Notes: generated from the sequence alone by a model not told the origin. Positions 49,829 through 58,717 are shown, counted from the first letter of the stretch. The stretch: DNA of 64,000 nucleotides from Cellulomonas fengjieae (GCF_018388465.1 NZ_CP074404.1:2728001-2792000); one strand, 5' to 3'. Numbers and translations are program-made.

Positions 49829-50818
49829 ATGAGAACCACGCCGGTCGTCACAGCGATCACCAGCGGGGCCGTCGCCCTGGCGCTGCTCTCCGGCTGCGGC
49901 GCCGGCGGGGGCGAGGGCCCGTCGGACGACGCCACGCTCACCTACCGGGACAGCCCGCTCACCAAGTACTGGGAGGCGATGGGCGGGTCCCAGGACGAGT
50001 CCGCCGCGGACGCACAGGCGGCCCGGTCCGAGGAGATCGTCGCCGCCTGCATGCAGGACGAGGGCTTCGAGTACACGCCGCAGGACACGTCGGGGATGAA
50101 CCGGAGCCTCGAGGGGGGCGACGGCGACATGCCCGCGTGGGACACCCTCGAGTTCGCCCAGCAGTACGGGTACGGGGCCACGACGTGGGAGGACCTGCCC
50201 GTCAACGAGGGCGCCGACGAGTACGTGGACGCGAACGCCGACTATGTCGCCTCCATGAGCGAGAGCGAGCAGGAGGCCTTCTACGCCGCTCTCTACGGTG
50301 CGCAGGTCGTGTCCGAGGAGCCGATCGACGCCGAGGCCGAGCTCCCGGAGTACGACTGGACGACGGGCGGCTGCCAGGGCAAGGCGCAGCACGAGGTGTA
50401 CGAGGGCAGCCAGATCTGGGACGACCCGGAGTTCAAGGACCTGGCGGACGAGATGTCCACCCTCTACACGGACTCGCAGACGGACGAGCGCATGGTCGAG
50501 GCCCACGCGGAGTGGGCGAAGTGCATGGCGGACGAGGGGTACGACTTCGCCAACCCGCAGGAGGCCCAGCAGAGCATCTTCGACCTGATGGAGGCGATCC
50601 CGTACGACGAGGAGACCGGGATGCAGGACGAGGCGGCGCTCGACGAGATCACCGAGCAGGAGCTCGCCACCGCCACCGCCGACCGGATCTGCCAGGACAG
50701 CACCCGTGCGGGCCAGGCCGCGCTCGAGGCGCAGTTCGCGATCGAGCAGGAGTTCATCGACGCCAACAAGGAGCGACTCGACGCGATGGTCGAGAAGGCG
50801 GCGCAGGCGTCCGAGTGA
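49829..50818 (+). CDS. lipoprotein with duplicated CMxDEG motif
   Basis: 329 residues with a lipoprotein signal peptide: ALALLSGCG lipobox, acylated Cys23. The mature protein is strongly acidic and contains two related segments, AACMQDEGFEYTP (Cys74) and AKCMADEGYDFAN (Cys232), each followed by another Cys downstream (GGCQGKA; RICQDST). The pattern implies an internal duplication with two disulfide-stabilised helical domains on the outer face of the membrane. A -10 box TATGTT lies at 49767-49772. It leads the second MacAB-like operon, 31 bases before the adaptor gene, so it may be a partner or cargo-binding component. No family function is known. Confidence 0.85.
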   Translation: MRTTPVVTAITSGAVALALLSGCGAGGGEGPSDDATLTYRDSPLTKYWEAMGGSQDESAADAQAARSEEIVAACMQDEGFEYTPQDTSGMNRSLEGGDGDMPAWDTLEFAQQYGYGATTWEDLPVNEGADEYVDANADYVASMSESEQEAFYAALYGAQVVSEEPIDAEAELPEYDWTTGGCQGKAQHEVYEGSQIWDDPEFKDLADEMSTLYTDSQTDERMVEAHAEWAKCMADEGYDFANPQEAQQSIFDLMEAIPYDEETGMQDEAALDEITEQELATATADRICQDSTRAGQAALEAQFAIEQEFIDANKERLDAMVEKAAQASE

Positions 50819-50849
50819 GCGCCTCGACGTCCCCTCGCGGAGGTGCGCA

Positions 50850-52448
50850 ATGAGCACGCAGGTCGCCGGTGGCCGGCGCACGATCGTCGTCATGGCGGTC
50901 GTCGCCGTCGTCTGCCTCGCCGCCGGGCTCGGCCTGAGCCGGCTGATCGTGTCCCCGGGCAAGGACGCGGCAGACGCGGCTCCCCCGACGGCTGGTCCCA
51001 TCACCGTGCCGGTGGAGAGCCGCGTGATCGACAACGAGCTCGTGATCCGGGGAGACGTCGGGTACGAGGACCCGGTGGCGCTGCGCGTGGAGACGGGCGA
51101 CCTGGGCGGTCCCGCGGTCGTGACCGGCCAGGTGCCTGAGGTCGGCACCGAGCTCGGCGCGGCCTCCGTGGCGCTCGAGATCGTGGGGCGGCCGGTCATC
51201 GTGCTGCCGGGCGACCTGCCGACGTACCGGTCGCTGCGGGCGGGCGTCTCGGGTCCCGACGTCCGTCAGCTCAAGGCGGCGCTCGGGTCGCTCGGCATCG
51301 GCGCCGGTGATCCGGCCGGCGACACGTACGACGCGGCGACGGCCGCGGGCGTCCGCGCGCTGTACCAGCGGGTGGGCTACGAGCCGCCGTCCGCCGGCGA
51401 GGAGCTGCAGGAGGCCGTCGCGGCGGCCCGTGACGGCGTGCGAGCGGCGCAGGACGGCCTCGCGGCCGCCCAGCGCGAGCTGGCCGGTGCCGGCGGTGGT
51501 CCGGCGCGGTCGACGATCATCGGCCTGGACACGGCCGTCGCCGTCGCCCGGGCGATGCTCGCCGACGAGCAGGCGAGGTGCGCGGCGCCCACGGAGGAGG
51601 TGCCCTGCAGCCAGATCGACCTGCTCCAGGCGCAGGGCGCTGTCGCCCAGGCCGAGGCGGAGCGGGCCGAGGCGGACAGCCCGGCCGACACGGGGGCCCA
51701 GCGGGCGGCCGTCGCGGCGGCGCAGACGCAGCTGGCGTCCGCGCGCGAGGACCAGGCCGAGGCTCAGACCGCGACGCTCACGCCGTTGCCGGCCAGCGAG
51801 GTCGTGTTCGTGCCCTCGCTCCCCCGCCGCGTCGACGTCGTCAGCGCCACGCGCGGCGGGACCGTCACGGGTGAGTTCATGAGCGTGTCCGGCGCGACGA
51901 TCCAGATCACCGGCAGCGCCACGCGTGCCGACGCCGAGCTGCTCACCGTCGGCACGGTGGGCGAGATCGCGCTCGACGGGCAGCCGCTGGCGGTGACGGT
52001 GGCCGAGGTCAAGGACGCGGTCGATGCGCCCGCCGCCGGGCAGGAGGCGGGCGAGGAGGGTGGCACCGAGCAGCCCGCCGCGCCCAAGGGTGACCGCCGC
52101 TCGGTGGTCTTCACGCTCGGCGCCCTCACGCAGGAGCAGGTCATGGCCCTGCAGAACACCAACGTGCGCGTGCGGGTCCCCGTCAGCTCGACCGAGGGCG
52201 AGGTGCTCGCCGTGCCGCTCGCGGCGCTGACCGCCGGTCCGGGTGGTGAGTCGAGGGTGGAGCTCGCCGGCGCCGACGGGAAGCCCAGCTCGCTGGTGAC
52301 GGTCACCACCGGACTCGCCGCCGACGGGTACGTCGAGATCGCCGGCGCCGAGACCGAGCTCGTCGCCGGTGACCTGGTGGTCGTCGGCGTCGCGGACACC
52401 ACGAAGACGGCCGAGGCCGACGCGGACCCCGGCGAGGAGGACGGGTGA
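50850..52448 (+). CDS. peptidoglycan-binding membrane fusion protein of an ABC exporter
   Basis: 532 residues. An N-terminal membrane helix (about 12-33) is followed by a peptidoglycan-binding domain (about 132-180; SGPDVRQLKAALGSLGIG), a long coiled coil (about 186-300) and beta-barrel segments near the C-terminus (VRVRVPVSSTEGEVLAVPLA). The adaptor would link the inner-membrane permease to the cell wall. Downstream ATPase and permease overlap by 4 bases each. Confidence 0.88.
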   Translation: MSTQVAGGRRTIVVMAVVAVVCLAAGLGLSRLIVSPGKDAADAAPPTAGPITVPVESRVIDNELVIRGDVGYEDPVALRVETGDLGGPAVVTGQVPEVGTELGAASVALEIVGRPVIVLPGDLPTYRSLRAGVSGPDVRQLKAALGSLGIGAGDPAGDTYDAATAAGVRALYQRVGYEPPSAGEELQEAVAAARDGVRAAQDGLAAAQRELAGAGGGPARSTIIGLDTAVAVARAMLADEQARCAAPTEEVPCSQIDLLQAQGAVAQAEAERAEADSPADTGAQRAAVAAAQTQLASAREDQAEAQTATLTPLPASEVVFVPSLPRRVDVVSATRGGTVTGEFMSVSGATIQITGSATRADAELLTVGTVGEIALDGQPLAVTVAEVKDAVDAPAAGQEAGEEGGTEQPAAPKGDRRSVVFTLGALTQEQVMALQNTNVRVRVPVSSTEGEVLAVPLAALTAGPGGESRVELAGADGKPSSLVTVTTGLAADGYVEIAGAETELVAGDLVVVGVADTTKTAEADADPGEEDG

Positions 52449-53161
52449 CGGTCCTGGACCTGCTCGACGCGCCGGGCAGCGTCGAGCAGCCGCCCGTCCT
52501 CGAGCTGCGCGGGGCGGGGCGGCAGTTCCCCGGCGACCCGCCCGTGCACGCGCTCCACCCGGCCGACCTGGCGGTGGGGTCGGGCGACTACCTCTCCGTC
52601 GTCGGTCCGTCCGGGTCCGGCAAGTCGACGCTGCTGAACCTGCTGGGCCTGCTGGACAAGCCGACCGAGGGCGAGTACCTGCTCGACGGGATCCCGACGG
52701 CAGGTGCCGGCGAGCGGGAGCGGGCCGCGCTGCGCGCCGGGCACATCGGGTTCGTGTTCCAGGCGTTCCACCTGATGCCGCACCGGACCGTGCTCGAGAA
52801 CGTGCTCCTGGCCACCCTGTACAGCGGGGTGCCGCGATCGGAGCGCCGCGACCGCGCGCTCGCGGCGCTGGACCGGGTCGGGCTGAGCCACCGCACGGAC
52901 TTCGTCCCCACGCTCCTGTCCGGCGGCGAGCGGCAGCGGGCGGCCGTCGCGCGCGCGGTCGTGGCCCAGCCGCGGGTCCTGCTCGCGGACGAGCCCACGG
53001 GGAACCTGGACTCGGAGAGCTCCGCCAGCGTGCTCGAGCTGTTCGACGAGCTGCACGCCGGCGGACTGACGCTGCTGGTCATCACGCACGACGACGAGGT
53101 CTCCGCACGTGCGCAGCGCCGGGTCCGGATCGCCGACGGGTACCTGCGGGAGATCGCGTGA
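52445..53161 (+). CDS. MacB/LolD-type ABC transporter ATP-binding protein (second system)
   Basis: 238 residues from GTG overlapping the adaptor stop. Walker A GPSGSGKST, Q-loop FQAFHLMPHRT, signature LSGGERQRAAVARAVV, Walker B VLLADEPTGNLD and ITHDDE H-loop are all present. It is closely similar in design to the ATPase at 47568-48347 but differs in many residues, so it is a paralogue rather than a recent duplicate. Confidence 0.95.
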   Translation: MTVLDLLDAPGSVEQPPVLELRGAGRQFPGDPPVHALHPADLAVGSGDYLSVVGPSGSGKSTLLNLLGLLDKPTEGEYLLDGIPTAGAGERERAALRAGHIGFVFQAFHLMPHRTVLENVLLATLYSGVPRSERRDRALAALDRVGLSHRTDFVPTLLSGGERQRAAVARAVVAQPRVLLADEPTGNLDSESSASVLELFDELHAGGLTLLVITHDDEVSARAQRRVRIADGYLREIA

Positions 53162-54405
53162 GCGCGGTGACCGAGCGCACGGCGCGCGGTGACCGGTTCG
53201 GGTTCCCGGACCTGCTCGCGGAGGCCGCCGCCGGCATCGGTGCGCGACCCGGCCGGCTGCTGCTGACGATCCTCGGCACGGTGCTCGGCATCGCGTCGAT
53301 GGTGGTGACCGTGGGGCTGGCGCAGACGGCGTCGAGCCAGATCAACAAGCAGTTCGACGCCATCGCGGCCACCCAGGCGCTCGCCAGGCCGGAGACCAGC
53401 AGCACCTGGTCCGGCGCGGAGCGGGCGCTCGCCATGCTCCCCTGGGACGCACCGGCCCGCGCCGAGCGGCTCGCCGGGGTCGAGGACGCCGGCACGTTCT
53501 CCGTGGTCGACATCGGCACGGTCGAGATCTCGGCCGTCCCGGTGCACGACCCGTCCGCCGCACGCACCGTCGCCCCGGACGTCCTGGCCACGTCGCCGGG
53601 CGCGCTCGACGCGGTCCGCGGGCGCGTCATCCAGGGCCGCTACTTCGACTCCGGGCACGACGCACGCGCGGACCGGGTGGTGGTGCTCGGGGTCGACGCC
53701 GCGCAGCGCCTCGGCGTGGTCCGCGTGGACCGCCAGCCGTCGATCTTCATCGGCGACCGCGCGTACCAGGTGATCGGGATCGTCGACGACGTCAAGCGCC
53801 GGTCGGACGTGCTGACCTCGGTGGTCATGCCGGAGGGGACCGCTCGGGCCGACTTCGCGCTCGCGGCTCCCGGTGAGCTCCATCTGCACCTCGCGGTCGG
53901 CGCCGGGCCGGTGGTCGCCGGCCAGCTCCCCACCGCGCTGAACCCCAACGCTCCCGAGACCATCGATGTGCAGGCCCCTCCCGCCACCTCGCAGGTGCGG
54001 CAGAGCGTGCAGGCGGACGTCAACACGATCTTCCTGGCGCTCGGCGGTGTGGCGCTGCTGATCGGCGGCGTCGGGATCGCGAACGTGACCCTGCTGTCGG
54101 TGCTGGAGCGGGTCGGGGAGATCGGTCTGCGCCGCGCGCTCGGGGCCACACGGCGGGACATCGGCGCGCAGTTCATGGTCGAGTCGGTGGTGGTCGGCCT
54201 GCTCGGCGGGATGCTCGGCGCGGCGCTCGGTGTCGCGGTCGTGGTCGGGGTCAGCGCTGGCCAGGACTGGACGCCCGTCCTCGACCTGCGGATCGTGGGT
54301 GTCGCGGCCGTCTCCGGGGGCGTGATCGGTCTGCTCGCCGGGCTCTACCCGTCGCTCAAGGCCTCGTCGATCGAGCCCATCGCCGCGCTGCGCGGGGGCG
54401 TCTGA
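53158..54405 (+). CDS. MacB/FtsX-like ABC transporter permease (second system)
   Basis: 415 residues. N-terminal helix (about 32-55; RLLLTILGTVLGIASMVVT), a periplasmic-type domain of about 230 residues, then three C-terminal helices (about 294-316, 340-366 and 380-400) with the VGEIGLRRALGATRRDIGAQ coupling motif of MacB permeases. Its last 61 bases are overlapped by the 3' end of the convergent ArsR gene, an unusual but modest overlap. Confidence 0.93.
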   Translation: MSAVTERTARGDRFGFPDLLAEAAAGIGARPGRLLLTILGTVLGIASMVVTVGLAQTASSQINKQFDAIAATQALARPETSSTWSGAERALAMLPWDAPARAERLAGVEDAGTFSVVDIGTVEISAVPVHDPSAARTVAPDVLATSPGALDAVRGRVIQGRYFDSGHDARADRVVVLGVDAAQRLGVVRVDRQPSIFIGDRAYQVIGIVDDVKRRSDVLTSVVMPEGTARADFALAAPGELHLHLAVGAGPVVAGQLPTALNPNAPETIDVQAPPATSQVRQSVQADVNTIFLALGGVALLIGGVGIANVTLLSVLERVGEIGLRRALGATRRDIGAQFMVESVVVGLLGGMLGAALGVAVVVGVSAGQDWTPVLDLRIVGVAAVSGGVIGLLAGLYPSLKASSIEPIAALRGGV

Positions 54406-54920
54406 CGGGTCACGTCCTCGTGCAGGGCCCAGAACACCGAGTACGGCGTCCCGTCGGGGTCGGGCGGACGGGTGGCGAACTCCTCGAGGATCGCGTGCAC
54501 CCGTGAGGTGAGGTCCTCGAGGCCGGCCGCGTCGAGCCGCAGCCCGAGGCGGCTGATCTGGAGCTCCTCGGTGTCGACGAGCGCGACCTCCTCGAGGAAC
54601 GCGTCGATGAGCACCCGGCTCATGCTCGGCCCGCCGGGGGTGCGCCAGGACTTGCGCGTGGCGAGGTAGGGCACCTCGCGCGCCCCGCGGGCGCCACGGC
54701 GCGTCGGCTGGGCGACCAGGAACCCGCGGTCGACCAGGGTGCGCACGTGGTGCAGGACCGTGGCCGGGTTGCGGCCCAGCCGCTGGGCGATCTCCCGGTT
54801 GGTGAGCGGCTCGTCGAGGCAGAGCCGCAGGATCCGGATCCGCAGCGTGCTGGCCAGGGCGCGTGCATCGGCGTCGGCGTCGGCCGTGCTGGTGCCGAGG
54901 TCCGGCGCGCGTTCCGTCAT
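54345..54920 (-). CDS. ArsR-type winged-helix transcriptional regulator
   Basis: 191 residues from ATG. The HTH region (LASTLRIRILRLCLDEPLTN, REIAQRLGRNPATVLHHVRT, DRGFLVAQPTRRG) is an ArsR/HTH_20 winged helix. The C-terminal half (about 105-190) would bind a ligand. It is divergent from an MFS exporter across an AGTGATTG-type inverted repeat and most likely represses that exporter. The end of the gene overlaps the convergent ABC permease by 61 bases. Confidence 0.9.
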   Translation of the reverse strand: MTERAPDLGTSTADADADARALASTLRIRILRLCLDEPLTNREIAQRLGRNPATVLHHVRTLVDRGFLVAQPTRRGARGAREVPYLATRKSWRTPGGPSMSRVLIDAFLEEVALVDTEELQISRLGLRLDAAGLEDLTSRVHAILEEFATRPPDPDGTPYSVFWALHEDVTRQTPPRSAAMGSIDEALSDG

Positions 54921-54936
54921 GGACCGATCCTCCCAC

Positions 54937-54971
54937 AGTGATTGACATTTCCCAATCAGTCGCCGCATCCT
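54937..54971 (+). promoter_or_regulatory. MFS promoter overlapped by a probable ArsR operator
   Basis: AGTGATTG and CAATCAGT (54937-54944 and 54953-54960) form an inverted repeat with 8-base spacing, matching at 7 of 8 positions. Within it lies a consensus -35 TTGACA (54943-54948), 17 bases, and -10 CATCCT (54966-54971). The MFS ATG follows 6 bases later, so the transcript is probably leaderless and the repressor would cover the -35. Confidence 0.75.
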
Positions 54972-54977
54972 TGCGGA

Positions 54978-56273
54978 ATGAGCGCCGACCGCCCCACTCT
55001 CGCACCCGACCGGCCCCGGTCGCTGGTGCACCACCCCGACTTCCGCCGACTGTGGGCCGGTGACGCGCTCGGCCAGCTCGGCGCGCAGCTCACCGGCGTC
55101 GCCCTGCCGATCTTCGCCGTCCAGCAGCTCGCGGCGACCGAGTGGGAGATGGGCGTGCTCACGGCCGCGGAGTACGCCGCCTTCCTGGTGATCGGCCTGC
55201 CGGCGGGCGCCTGGGTGGACCGCATGCGCAAGCGCCGCGTGCTCGTCGTCGCCGACCTGGTGCGCGCCGCCGTGCTGGCCACGGTCGTCGTCACGGCGTT
55301 CACGGGACACGCGTCGATCCCCCTGCTCGTGGTCGCCGCCCTCGTGATCAGTGCCGCCACGGTCTTCTTCGACGTCTCCCACCAGAGCTACATCCCCGGC
55401 CTGGTGGGGCTCGAGCACCTGGTGGAGGGCAACTCCAAGCTCCAGGCCACCGCGTCGGTCGCCCAGGTGGTCGCACCGGCGCTCGGTGGCGTCCTGCTGC
55501 GGGTCATCGCCGCGCCCGCGCTCATCGCCATCACCGCGGCGAGCTACCTGGTCTCCGCGTTCGCCGTCGGCCGCATCCGGCAGCGCGAGACACCGCCGGA
55601 CCCCGCCACGCGTCGTCCGCTGCGGGTCGAGATCGCCGAAGGCCTGCGGTTCGTCGTCCACGAGCCCTACCTGCGACGCATCGTGGTCTGCACGTCGCTG
55701 GGCAACCTCGCAGGCGCGCTCTCCGCCGCGGTCACCGTGATCTACGTGCTGCGCACACTCGACCTCGGCACCGCGGCGTTCGGCGCGATCGTGTCCGCCG
55801 GTGCCGTCGGCGGGCTGCTCGGCGCGGTCGTCGCGGGCCGGCTCGCCCAGTGGGTCGGCGAGGGCCGGACCATCCCGCTGGCCGCTCTCCTGATGGCCCC
55901 GGCCGCCGCGCTGACCCCGCTGGCGTCCACGGGCATCCTCCCGGCGGCGGCGCTGCTCATCGCGGGCGGCGCGCTGTTCGGCTTCGCCGTGATCGTCTAC
56001 AACGTCGCGCAGGTGAGCTTCCGGCAGCGGGTGTGCCCGCCGCCGCTGCTCGGCCGGATGAACGCGTCGGTGCGGTTCATCGTGTGGGGGACGATGCCCA
56101 TCGGAGGGCTGCTGGGCGGCTGGCTCGGGACCCACCTCGGCGTGCTGCCGACCCTGTGGATCTCGGCCGCGATCATGACCCTGTCCGCCCTGCCGGTCGT
56201 GCTCTCGCCCCTGCTCGGGATGCGCGACCTGCCCGGCGGTCCCGTCGCGCCGGTCCCCACGCGCGACGCCTGA
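54978..56273 (+). CDS. major facilitator superfamily exporter
   Basis: 431 residues with 12 predicted membrane helices. The N-terminal FRRLWAGDALGQLGAQLTGV, the DRMRKRRVLVVADL loop (motif A region) and the MFS-typical RIRQRETPPDP mid-loop place it with enterobactin/macrolide-type MFS efflux proteins (MFS_3). The substrate is probably a drug or toxic metabolite, by family. It is divergently controlled by the neighbouring ArsR regulator. Confidence 0.9.
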   Translation: MSADRPTLAPDRPRSLVHHPDFRRLWAGDALGQLGAQLTGVALPIFAVQQLAATEWEMGVLTAAEYAAFLVIGLPAGAWVDRMRKRRVLVVADLVRAAVLATVVVTAFTGHASIPLLVVAALVISAATVFFDVSHQSYIPGLVGLEHLVEGNSKLQATASVAQVVAPALGGVLLRVIAAPALIAITAASYLVSAFAVGRIRQRETPPDPATRRPLRVEIAEGLRFVVHEPYLRRIVVCTSLGNLAGALSAAVTVIYVLRTLDLGTAAFGAIVSAGAVGGLLGAVVAGRLAQWVGEGRTIPLAALLMAPAAALTPLASTGILPAAALLIAGGALFGFAVIVYNVAQVSFRQRVCPPPLLGRMNASVRFIVWGTMPIGGLLGGWLGTHLGVLPTLWISAAIMTLSALPVVLSPLLGMRDLPGGPVAPVPTRDA

Positions 56274-56280
56274 CGGAGCG

Positions 56281-56490
56281 CTACGGCCGACGTCGCCGGG
56301 CGAGCGCCCGCAGCGCGATGCCGGTGAGCACATCGAACGTGGCCGGCAGCAGGACCGAGCCGACGCCGGCACCCGTGACCGCCAGCGTGCCCGCGGTGTC
56401 CGGCCCGTCGCGCACAGCTGCGTCGCAGGCGACCACGCCGTGGTCCGCGTCAGGGTCGTGCTCGACGGCCACGGGCCACCGCCCGATCAC
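56281..56490 (-). CDS. small hypothetical protein coupled to the SHOCT gene
   Basis: 69 residues from the GTG overlapping the upstream stop (GTGA). The sequence (RWPVAVEHDPDADHGVVACD, later FDVLTGIALRALARRRRP) has one moderately hydrophobic stretch (TLAVTGAGVGSVLLPATF) and a basic end. No family is recognised. The coupled start and position after the SHOCT gene are the only support, and codon use is typical for the region. Confidence 0.45.
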   Translation of the reverse strand: MIGRWPVAVEHDPDADHGVVACDAAVRDGPDTAGTLAVTGAGVGSVLLPATFDVLTGIALRALARRRRP

Positions 56491-56774
56491 TCCCGCGGCG
56501 CATCGGCGGCGAGCAGCACCTCGAGCCGCGCACGGTACTCCTGCTCGTCGATCTCGCCGCGGGCGTAGCGCTCGGCGAGCACCGAGCGGGCGGATCCCGT
56601 TCCTCGCGGCCCGCCGGGACCGCCCCAGCCGGCCCACCGACGCCGCCGACGGCTCCCGATCACGAAGAACAGCGCGATCAGACCGAACCAGAACAGCGGG
56701 ACGAGAAGGAACCAGGGACCGGGCCCCCAGCCCCAGCCGTAGCCGACGGGGTGGGACACGAGGGTGCTGAGCAT
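56487..56774 (-). CDS. SHOCT domain membrane protein
   Basis: 95 residues from ATG with GGAGG 5 bases upstream. A Trp/Gly-rich membrane helix (WGPGPWFLLVPLFWFGLIAL, continuing to FFVIGS) is followed by an Arg-rich stretch and a C-terminal SHOCT motif (LAERYARGEIDEQEYRARLE). SHOCT proteins are often oligomerising regulators at membranes; function unknown. It lies between the MFS exporter and a two-component system. Confidence 0.85.
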   Translation of the reverse strand: MLSTLVSHPVGYGWGWGPGPWFLLVPLFWFGLIALFFVIGSRRRRRWAGWGGPGGPRGTGSARSVLAERYARGEIDEQEYRARLEVLLAADAPRE

Positions 56775-56885
56775 GGTCAACCTCCGGGGTCGATCCGGCC
56801 GTCGTTCGACCGGACCACCACGGTCACCCGGCACGACCGCGCCCGTCGTCGTCCGTGCGGAGCGTCCGGGGCGCTCCGGCGGGAG

Positions 56886-57551
56886 TCAGCCCGCCCAGCC
56901 GGGCCGCACCACACCCGACTCGTAGGCGACGACGACCAGCTGCGCACGGTCTCGCGCACCGAGCTTGGTCGCCGCGCGCAGCACGTGCGTCTTGACCGTG
57001 AGAGGGCTCAGGAACAGCCGCGCACCGATCTCGTCGTTCGACAGCCCTTCCGCGACGAGGACCAGGACCTCGCGTTCCCGCGGCGTCAGGTCGGCGAGGG
57101 CCGGGGCCTCGGTGACGGCCCGCGTCGCGCGTGCGACGGTGGCCAGCAGGCGCCGGGTGACGGTCGGCGAGAGCAACGCGTCGCCACCCGCGACCACCCG
57201 CACGGCGCGCAGCAGGTCCGCCGGCTCGGTGTCCTTGACCAGGAAGCCCGACGCACCCCCACGGATGGCCTCGGCCACGTACTCGTCCAGCTCGAACGTG
57301 GTGACGACGACCACGCGCACGCCCGCCGCGCGCGGCTCGGCGACGATGCGCCGCGTCGCCGCCAGACCGTCGGTCCCCGGCATCCGGATGTCCATCAGCA
57401 CGACGTCCGGTAGCAGCTCGAGGGCGAGCCGGACGGCCTCGTCCCCCGTCGCGGCCTCGCCGACGACCGTCAGGTCCGGCTCGGCGTCGAGCAGCGCACG
57501 GAAACCTCCGCGCACCAGGGCCTGGTCGTCGGCGAGCAGGACGCGGATCAC
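56886..57551 (-). CDS. NarL/LuxR-family response regulator
   Basis: 221 residues. The receiver domain has the phospho-acceptor in VVLMDIRMPGTDG and Lys in FLVKDTEP; the C-terminal LuxR helix-turn-helix is LTPREREVLVLVAEGLSNDE, GARLFLSPLTVKTHV. It overlaps the kinase gene by 4 bases (ATGA), so they form one operon and a cognate pair. No target operator is recognised, though ABC or MFS genes upstream are candidates. Confidence 0.95.
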   Translation of the reverse strand: MIRVLLADDQALVRGGFRALLDAEPDLTVVGEAATGDEAVRLALELLPDVVLMDIRMPGTDGLAATRRIVAEPRAAGVRVVVVTTFELDEYVAEAIRGGASGFLVKDTEPADLLRAVRVVAGGDALLSPTVTRRLLATVARATRAVTEAPALADLTPREREVLVLVAEGLSNDEIGARLFLSPLTVKTHVLRAATKLGARDRAQLVVVAYESGVVRPGWAG

Positions 57552-58705
57552 CGCTCGCCCCTCGGGAGCTCGAGCCGGACCCGGAACCCGGTCGGCCCCG
57601 GACCCGCGACGAGCGTGCCCCCGACGGCCTCGGCCCGCTCGCGCATGCCGCGCAGGCCGAAGCCCTCGCTCACCGGGCCGCCGCCGGGACCGTCGTCGAC
57701 CACCTCCAGGACGATGCGGTCGCCCACCACGAGCCTGGCCTGCACACCGGCCCCCGGCGCATGGCGGCGGACATTGGTCAGCGCCTCCTGCAGCGTGCGA
57801 TGGACCACCCCGGCGACGGGATCGGGCAACCCCTGCGCCGCGTCGAGCACGCCGGAGTCGTCGACCCGCAGGCCGTCGGCGCGTGCCCGGACGAGAAGGT
57901 CCGCCAGGCCGCGCGGCCCGGCACCGCCCGCGGGCTCGCGCGGGGCCTCACCGTCGGCTCGCAGCACGCCCAGCACCTCACGCACCTCGTCGAGCGCGTC
58001 CTTGCTGGCCTCCCGGATCTCGGTCAGGGCACGTCGGGCGGCTTCCGGCTCGCGGTCCATGAGGTGCAGACCCACGCCCGCCTGCACGGTGATGCCGGAC
58101 AGCGAGTGCGCCAGCACGTCGTGCAGCTCGCGCGCGATGCGCAGCCGCTCGGCCGCGACCGCCGACTCCTCGCGGGACGCCCGCGCCGCCCGGAGCGCCC
58201 GCATCCGCTCGGCCCGACCGCGTGCGCCCTCGCCGAGCAGCATCGCCACCGCAAGTCCGGCGACCGTGACCGTCGCCCAGGCGACGGGCCGCGCTCCGGC
58301 ACCGGTCGTGAGGACCACCGCGGCGAGCGCGCCCGCCGTCCCGCCCGCCAGCGAGAGGACGCGCTGCCGGGTGACCCCGAGCGCGACGACGGTGAAGCCG
58401 AGCGGGACGAAGGCGGGCCCCGGCACGTACCCGAGCGCCACGTACGTCACCGGGCCGACGAGCCCGAGGCAGGCGCCGAGGACGCCGAGGACGCCGCGTC
58501 GCACGACGAGGACGAGCGACGCGGGGGCCAGCAGCAGGAGCGCCACGGCGAGCGCGTCGAACGGGCGGCCGAAGGGCTGCCGCGTGCTGATACCCGCACA
58601 GGCGACGATCGTGACGAGACCCAGCAGCGCGGCCGGAACGACGATCCACGTCTGGCGACCGCTCCCCCACGGCGGACCGGTCCACGGGTCCGGCACAGAC
58701 GTCAT
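57548..58705 (-). CDS. sensor histidine kinase (HisKA_3 type)
   Basis: 385 residues from ATG at 58705. Four to six N-terminal membrane helices (about 20-185) form a sensor without a large external domain. The dimerisation/phospho-acceptor box is ARELHDVLAHSLSGI and the ATP-binding domain has EALTNVRRHA and EVVDDGPGGG with GFGLRGMRERAEAVGG. Its partner is the downstream NarL-type regulator. A TACGGT -10 box 6 bases before the ATG suggests a leaderless transcript. Confidence 0.93.
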   Translation of the reverse strand: MTSVPDPWTGPPWGSGRQTWIVVPAALLGLVTIVACAGISTRQPFGRPFDALAVALLLLAPASLVLVVRRGVLGVLGACLGLVGPVTYVALGYVPGPAFVPLGFTVVALGVTRQRVLSLAGGTAGALAAVVLTTGAGARPVAWATVTVAGLAVAMLLGEGARGRAERMRALRAARASREESAVAAERLRIARELHDVLAHSLSGITVQAGVGLHLMDREPEAARRALTEIREASKDALDEVREVLGVLRADGEAPREPAGGAGPRGLADLLVRARADGLRVDDSGVLDAAQGLPDPVAGVVHRTLQEALTNVRRHAPGAGVQARLVVGDRIVLEVVDDGPGGGPVSEGFGLRGMRERAEAVGGTLVAGPGPTGFRVRLELPRGER

Positions 58706-58711
58706 CCCCGC

Positions 58712-58717
58712 ACCGTA
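58712..58717 (-). promoter_or_regulatory. -10 box for the leaderless histidine-kinase gene
   Basis: On the minus strand TACGGT is followed by GCGGGG and then the ATG at 58705; no ribosome-binding site lies between. Confidence 0.55.
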
